A DNA stretch of 64,000 nucleotides. Origin: Teichococcus vastitatis. GTDB taxonomy: Bacteria; Pseudomonadota; Alphaproteobacteria; Acetobacterales; Acetobacteraceae. The stretch covers positions 496,001 to 560,000 of the forward strand of contig NZ_QXGS01000001.1 in the NCBI RefSeq assembly GCF_003604215.1. Reading direction: 5' to 3'. Shown here piece by piece: positions 61,935-64,000 of the stretch. The stretch's first letter is position 1, and every line of letters starts with the position of its first letter. Below the pieces are notes generated by a model that searched no databases, was not told where the DNA came from, and saw only the letters and a program-made list of their open reading frames with translations. A program made the position numbers and the translations under genes.

Positions 61935-62064
61935 GCCGCCGGCGTTCCGGCGCCGCCTTCCGGGGCCAACACCCGGAGCAGCCATCCCGGGCGCCAGTCC
62001 GGCGTGGCGTGCTTCACCGTCGCCGGGCGGGAAGCAGCGCGGGGCGGCTCAGGGCTCCGGCGAA

Positions 62065-62086
62065 CGCCGTGTCAAAGGACACGGCG
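62065..62086. terminator. Hairpin between convergent TctC-like and dehydrogenase genes
   Basis: CGCCGTGTC and GACACGGCG form a perfect 9-bp stem with an AAAG loop in the 170-base gap between the two convergent genes. There is no T-run. It can serve both directions. Confidence 0.5.
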
Positions 62087-62104
62087 CGCCGCCGGCCGGC
62101 GGTG

Positions 62105-63109
62105 TCACCCATTCGTTGGCGGCGTGACGCCGAGGCGCGCCAGACGGTGCGCCTGCGCCGCGTTGACGGCGCCATCCGGCAGATGCCCCTGCGCCAGCGC
62201 CGCCACCTGCCGCACCGTGTCCATGGCCTGATGCTCCGCCGCCTGCGGCGTCAGCCCGCCGATATGCGGCGTGGCGATCACATCCGGACGGCGGGCGAGG
62301 CGCGGGGACGGCATCTGGTCCGGCGCGGTGCCCACATCCATGGCCGCACCGCCCAGCTGGCCGGAATCCAGGGCGGCTTCCAGGGCACTCTCATCCACCA
62401 CCTCGCCCCGCGCGAGGTTGATGAAGAAGCTGCCGCGTCGCATCGCGGCGAAGGCGCGCGCATCGAACAGCCCGGCCGTTTCGGGCGTCGACGCAGCCAG
62501 GCAGACCACGAAGTCGGCGTCCAGGGCGGTCGTGAAGCCGACGGCCTCCGCCACGCCGTCGGAAGGCGGCTGGTGCGGATCATACGCCACGACACCCATC
62601 CCGAGGGCGCGGGCCAGCCCGGTCAGCCGCTGCGCGATCCGGCCATAGCCAATCAGGCCGAGACGGGCCGAGGACACCTCGATCCCGGGACCGGCGGCCG
62701 GAACCTCGCCGCGGTGGTAAAGCGACGCCATGCGGGTGACGCCACGGGCCAGATCCAAAATCATGCCGAGGCCCAGCTCCGCGACCGAATTGACGAAGCC
62801 GGGCGTGGCGCGGGTGACCAGGATGCCTCGGGCCGAAGCGGCCGGCACATCCACCGTGCTGATGTCCACCGCGCAGCGCAGAAAGGCCACCAGCTCCGGG
62901 GCCGCGTCGAAGGTGGCGGCGCTTCCCGGGCTGCCGCGATAGGCGATGATGGCGTGGCATCCGGCTGCCGCCTCGGCCAGTTCCGCGTCGCGAAGGTCGC
63001 GCCCGGTGCGGTTGCGCACCACTTCGGCGTGCTGCCGCAGCGCCGACAGCGCCCGATCGCCGAAATAGGCGGGAAAGGTGGCCTCCGTGTGGGACAGGAA
63101 AACCTTCAT
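62105..63109 (-). CDS. D-isomer-specific 2-hydroxyacid dehydrogenase
   Basis: A 334-residue NAD-dependent dehydrogenase. The Rossmann motif is SSARLGLIGYGRIAQRLTGLARALGM, with NLARGEVVDESAL (Arg and Glu) and the catalytic His in ATPHIGGLTPQAAEH. The SVAELGLGMILDLAR segment is also conserved. ATG 63109 has GGAGG in good position. Substrate (phosphoglycerate, glyoxylate or another 2-oxoacid) is not determinable. It is monocistronic, converging on the TctC-like gene. Confidence 0.92.
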   Translation of the reverse strand: MKVFLSHTEATFPAYFGDRALSALRQHAEVVRNRTGRDLRDAELAEAAAGCHAIIAYRGSPGSAATFDAAPELVAFLRCAVDISTVDVPAASARGILVTRATPGFVNSVAELGLGMILDLARGVTRMASLYHRGEVPAAGPGIEVSSARLGLIGYGRIAQRLTGLARALGMGVVAYDPHQPPSDGVAEAVGFTTALDADFVVCLAASTPETAGLFDARAFAAMRRGSFFINLARGEVVDESALEAALDSGQLGGAAMDVGTAPDQMPSPRLARRPDVIATPHIGGLTPQAAEHQAMDTVRQVAALAQGHLPDGAVNAAQAHRLARLGVTPPTNG

Positions 63110-63284
63110 GGGCTCGCACCTCCGCGAAAACGAACATCGATCCGGCCCGGGCACGCTGGGGTCCGCCCGCGCAACGCCGGTTCCTGCGGATGGCAGCCGG
63201 ATCGTCTGCTGCCATGCCCCGGCGCCCCGCCGGGGTGCCGGCAGCCACTTCCCGCCGGTGAAACGGCACCGTGCGGTTCAGGGT

Positions 63285-63539
63285 TCAGGACGCGCCGACA
63301 TGCTCCCCCGCCGCGCGTCCGGCGTAAAGCCGGTCCAGCAGGTCGCTCGCCGCCGCATCCACATGCGCGGCCGATCCGGTGAGCATCGCCCCGACCAGCC
63401 GGAGCCGGCCACCCTCTCGCCGCCGCCGCGTCACCGCGAAGCGGGCGCCGAGCCGGTGCTTGAGCTCGTCCGCCGCCATTTCCACCGCCGCCTCGTCTTC
63501 GCCGGACAGCGTGATCCTGATACCCCGTTCAACAGCCAT
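63285..63539 (-). CDS. Small hypothetical protein
   Basis: An 84-residue protein (GIRITLSGEDEAAVEMAADELKHRLGARFAVTRRRREGGRLRLVGAMLTG). The alternating strand/helix pattern with a basic middle resembles a small RNA- or DNA-binding fold, but no family is recognised. GGAAAGGG precedes ATG 63539. The open frame continues upstream to 63998 without support. Confidence 0.6.
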   Translation of the reverse strand: MAVERGIRITLSGEDEAAVEMAADELKHRLGARFAVTRRRREGGRLRLVGAMLTGSAAHVDAAASDLLDRLYAGRAAGEHVGAS

Positions 63540-64000
63540 CGCCGCACCCTTTCCTGGTCGCGGGGTCACTGTGTCCCGCCGGATCGGCCGGTGCCATCCG
63601 GGCAAAGCGGGGATTGCTGGGGATCGCGGGGATGATCCGGACGGCGCAGCCGGTGCAACAGGCGCTGCCAAACTCCGATGTCCGGGGAACATCCCGTGAA
63701 CGCAGCCGGAGGAGCGACTTATCCCCAGATCATGGGGACAGAGCGGTGGATAGGTTTGAGGATGGATTGAGCAACGGCAGGGAATCGCGAGCAGATCCTC
63801 CAACCCAAGTCCGGCCACGGCACTGCCATCCTCCCATCGGCGGACGAAGCGGCCAACCGGCCAGCGAGGCGCCGCGGGCCAGGGGCTCCGCCCCGCAGGC
63901 TTCGACGCACAGAAGGCCGGAGCGCCACGGCGGTCGGCGCGGGCAAGCGGCAGGAACCGGTGTGCCCCGCCGCCGCCCAAGGCTTCAGGCGGCGGCATCC
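63540..64000. other. Window end without a supported gene
   Basis: No ORF here has convincing codon bias, start signals or recognised motifs. The stretch holds a one-mismatch DnaA box TTATCCCCA at 63719-63727 and a short CCCCA/TGGGG inverted repeat beside it. The last 150 bases may belong to a gene truncated by the window end. Confidence 0.4.

Noticed and set aside
63719-63727. DnaA box at the right end of the window
   Set aside because: Only one near-match (TTATCCCCA) and a weaker two-mismatch site nearby; not a cluster comparable with 9167-9414.
1-64000. CRISPR array or insertion sequences
   Set aside because: No regularly spaced direct repeats and no transposase-like ORF with flanking inverted repeats were seen; the only tandem repeats are the short ones in the SMP-30 gene.

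Overview
The window is about 70% GC and densely coded. Short intergenic gaps, ATGA-type overlaps and a typical gene set (PhaR/PhaA/PhaB, GlcDEF, TIGR02302/DUF4175 next to lysA, a DUF2125 protein, RpmJ, OxyR divergent from AhpCD) point to an alphaproteobacterium. The best guess is a Roseomonas-like member of the Acetobacteraceae, inferred from gene content only. No prophage, insertion sequence, CRISPR array or rRNA was seen; there is one tRNA, Val(GAC).

Layout. 1-9.2 kb: the 3' end of hslO, a small lipoprotein, ridA, folE, a VOC protein, apaG, recX, azlCD, a zinc-ribbon protein and the run ftsE-ftsX-ydcF-like-plsC. 9.2-9.5 kb: an intergenic stretch with three DnaA-box-like nonamers. 9.5-21 kb: DUF2125, the lysA/DUF4175 pair, a 2'-5' RNA ligase-like protein, an FNT channel, ada, a 46-codon lptM-like lipoprotein gene coupled to argH, a TlpA thioredoxin and an amidase. 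21-29.8 kb: an XRE regulator, phaR, a PhaE-like/PhaC-like overlapping pair, the thiOSGE operon behind a TPP riboswitch, phaA and a clan-A glycosidase-like protein. 29.8-38.9 kb: an SMP-30 protein with internal tandem repeats, a methyltransferase/gloB divergent pair, a GST, a cupin, a second methyltransferase, GPx, an EamA transporter, an acidic alkaline phosphatase, a YvlD-type membrane protein and phaB.

39-48.4 kb: two tiny paralogous ORFs, then glycolate oxidase genes split into glcF and glcDE by an inverted CaiB-type CoA transferase, then rpmJ, oxyR and divergent ahpC-ahpD. 48.5-48.7 kb: a well-formed small-RNA gene (promoter, two UUCG hairpins, a UCCUCCC linker, a U9 tail). 48.7-53.5 kb: N-formylglutamate amidohydrolase, tRNA-Val, a TRAP transporter (dctPQM) and rnhB. 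53.9-62 kb: a beta-oxidation operon whose first ORF is a chimera of an acyltransferase-3 N-terminus and a 3-hydroxyacyl-CoA dehydrogenase, followed by an acyl-CoA ligase, a thiolase, two acyl-CoA dehydrogenases and a TctC-type binding protein. 62-64 kb: a D-2-hydroxyacid dehydrogenase, a small unknown gene and an unassigned end.

Themes. Polyhydroxybutyrate genes (phaR, PhaE-like/PhaC-like, phaA, phaB) are scattered over 17 kb, and the small RNA resembles the alpha-r8/MmgR family known to affect PHB storage in rhizobia. Oxidative-stress genes (oxyR, ahpCD, GPx, gloB, GST) also recur. The two observations most worth following are that small RNA and the chimeric ORF, whose junction coincides with an abrupt GC change.
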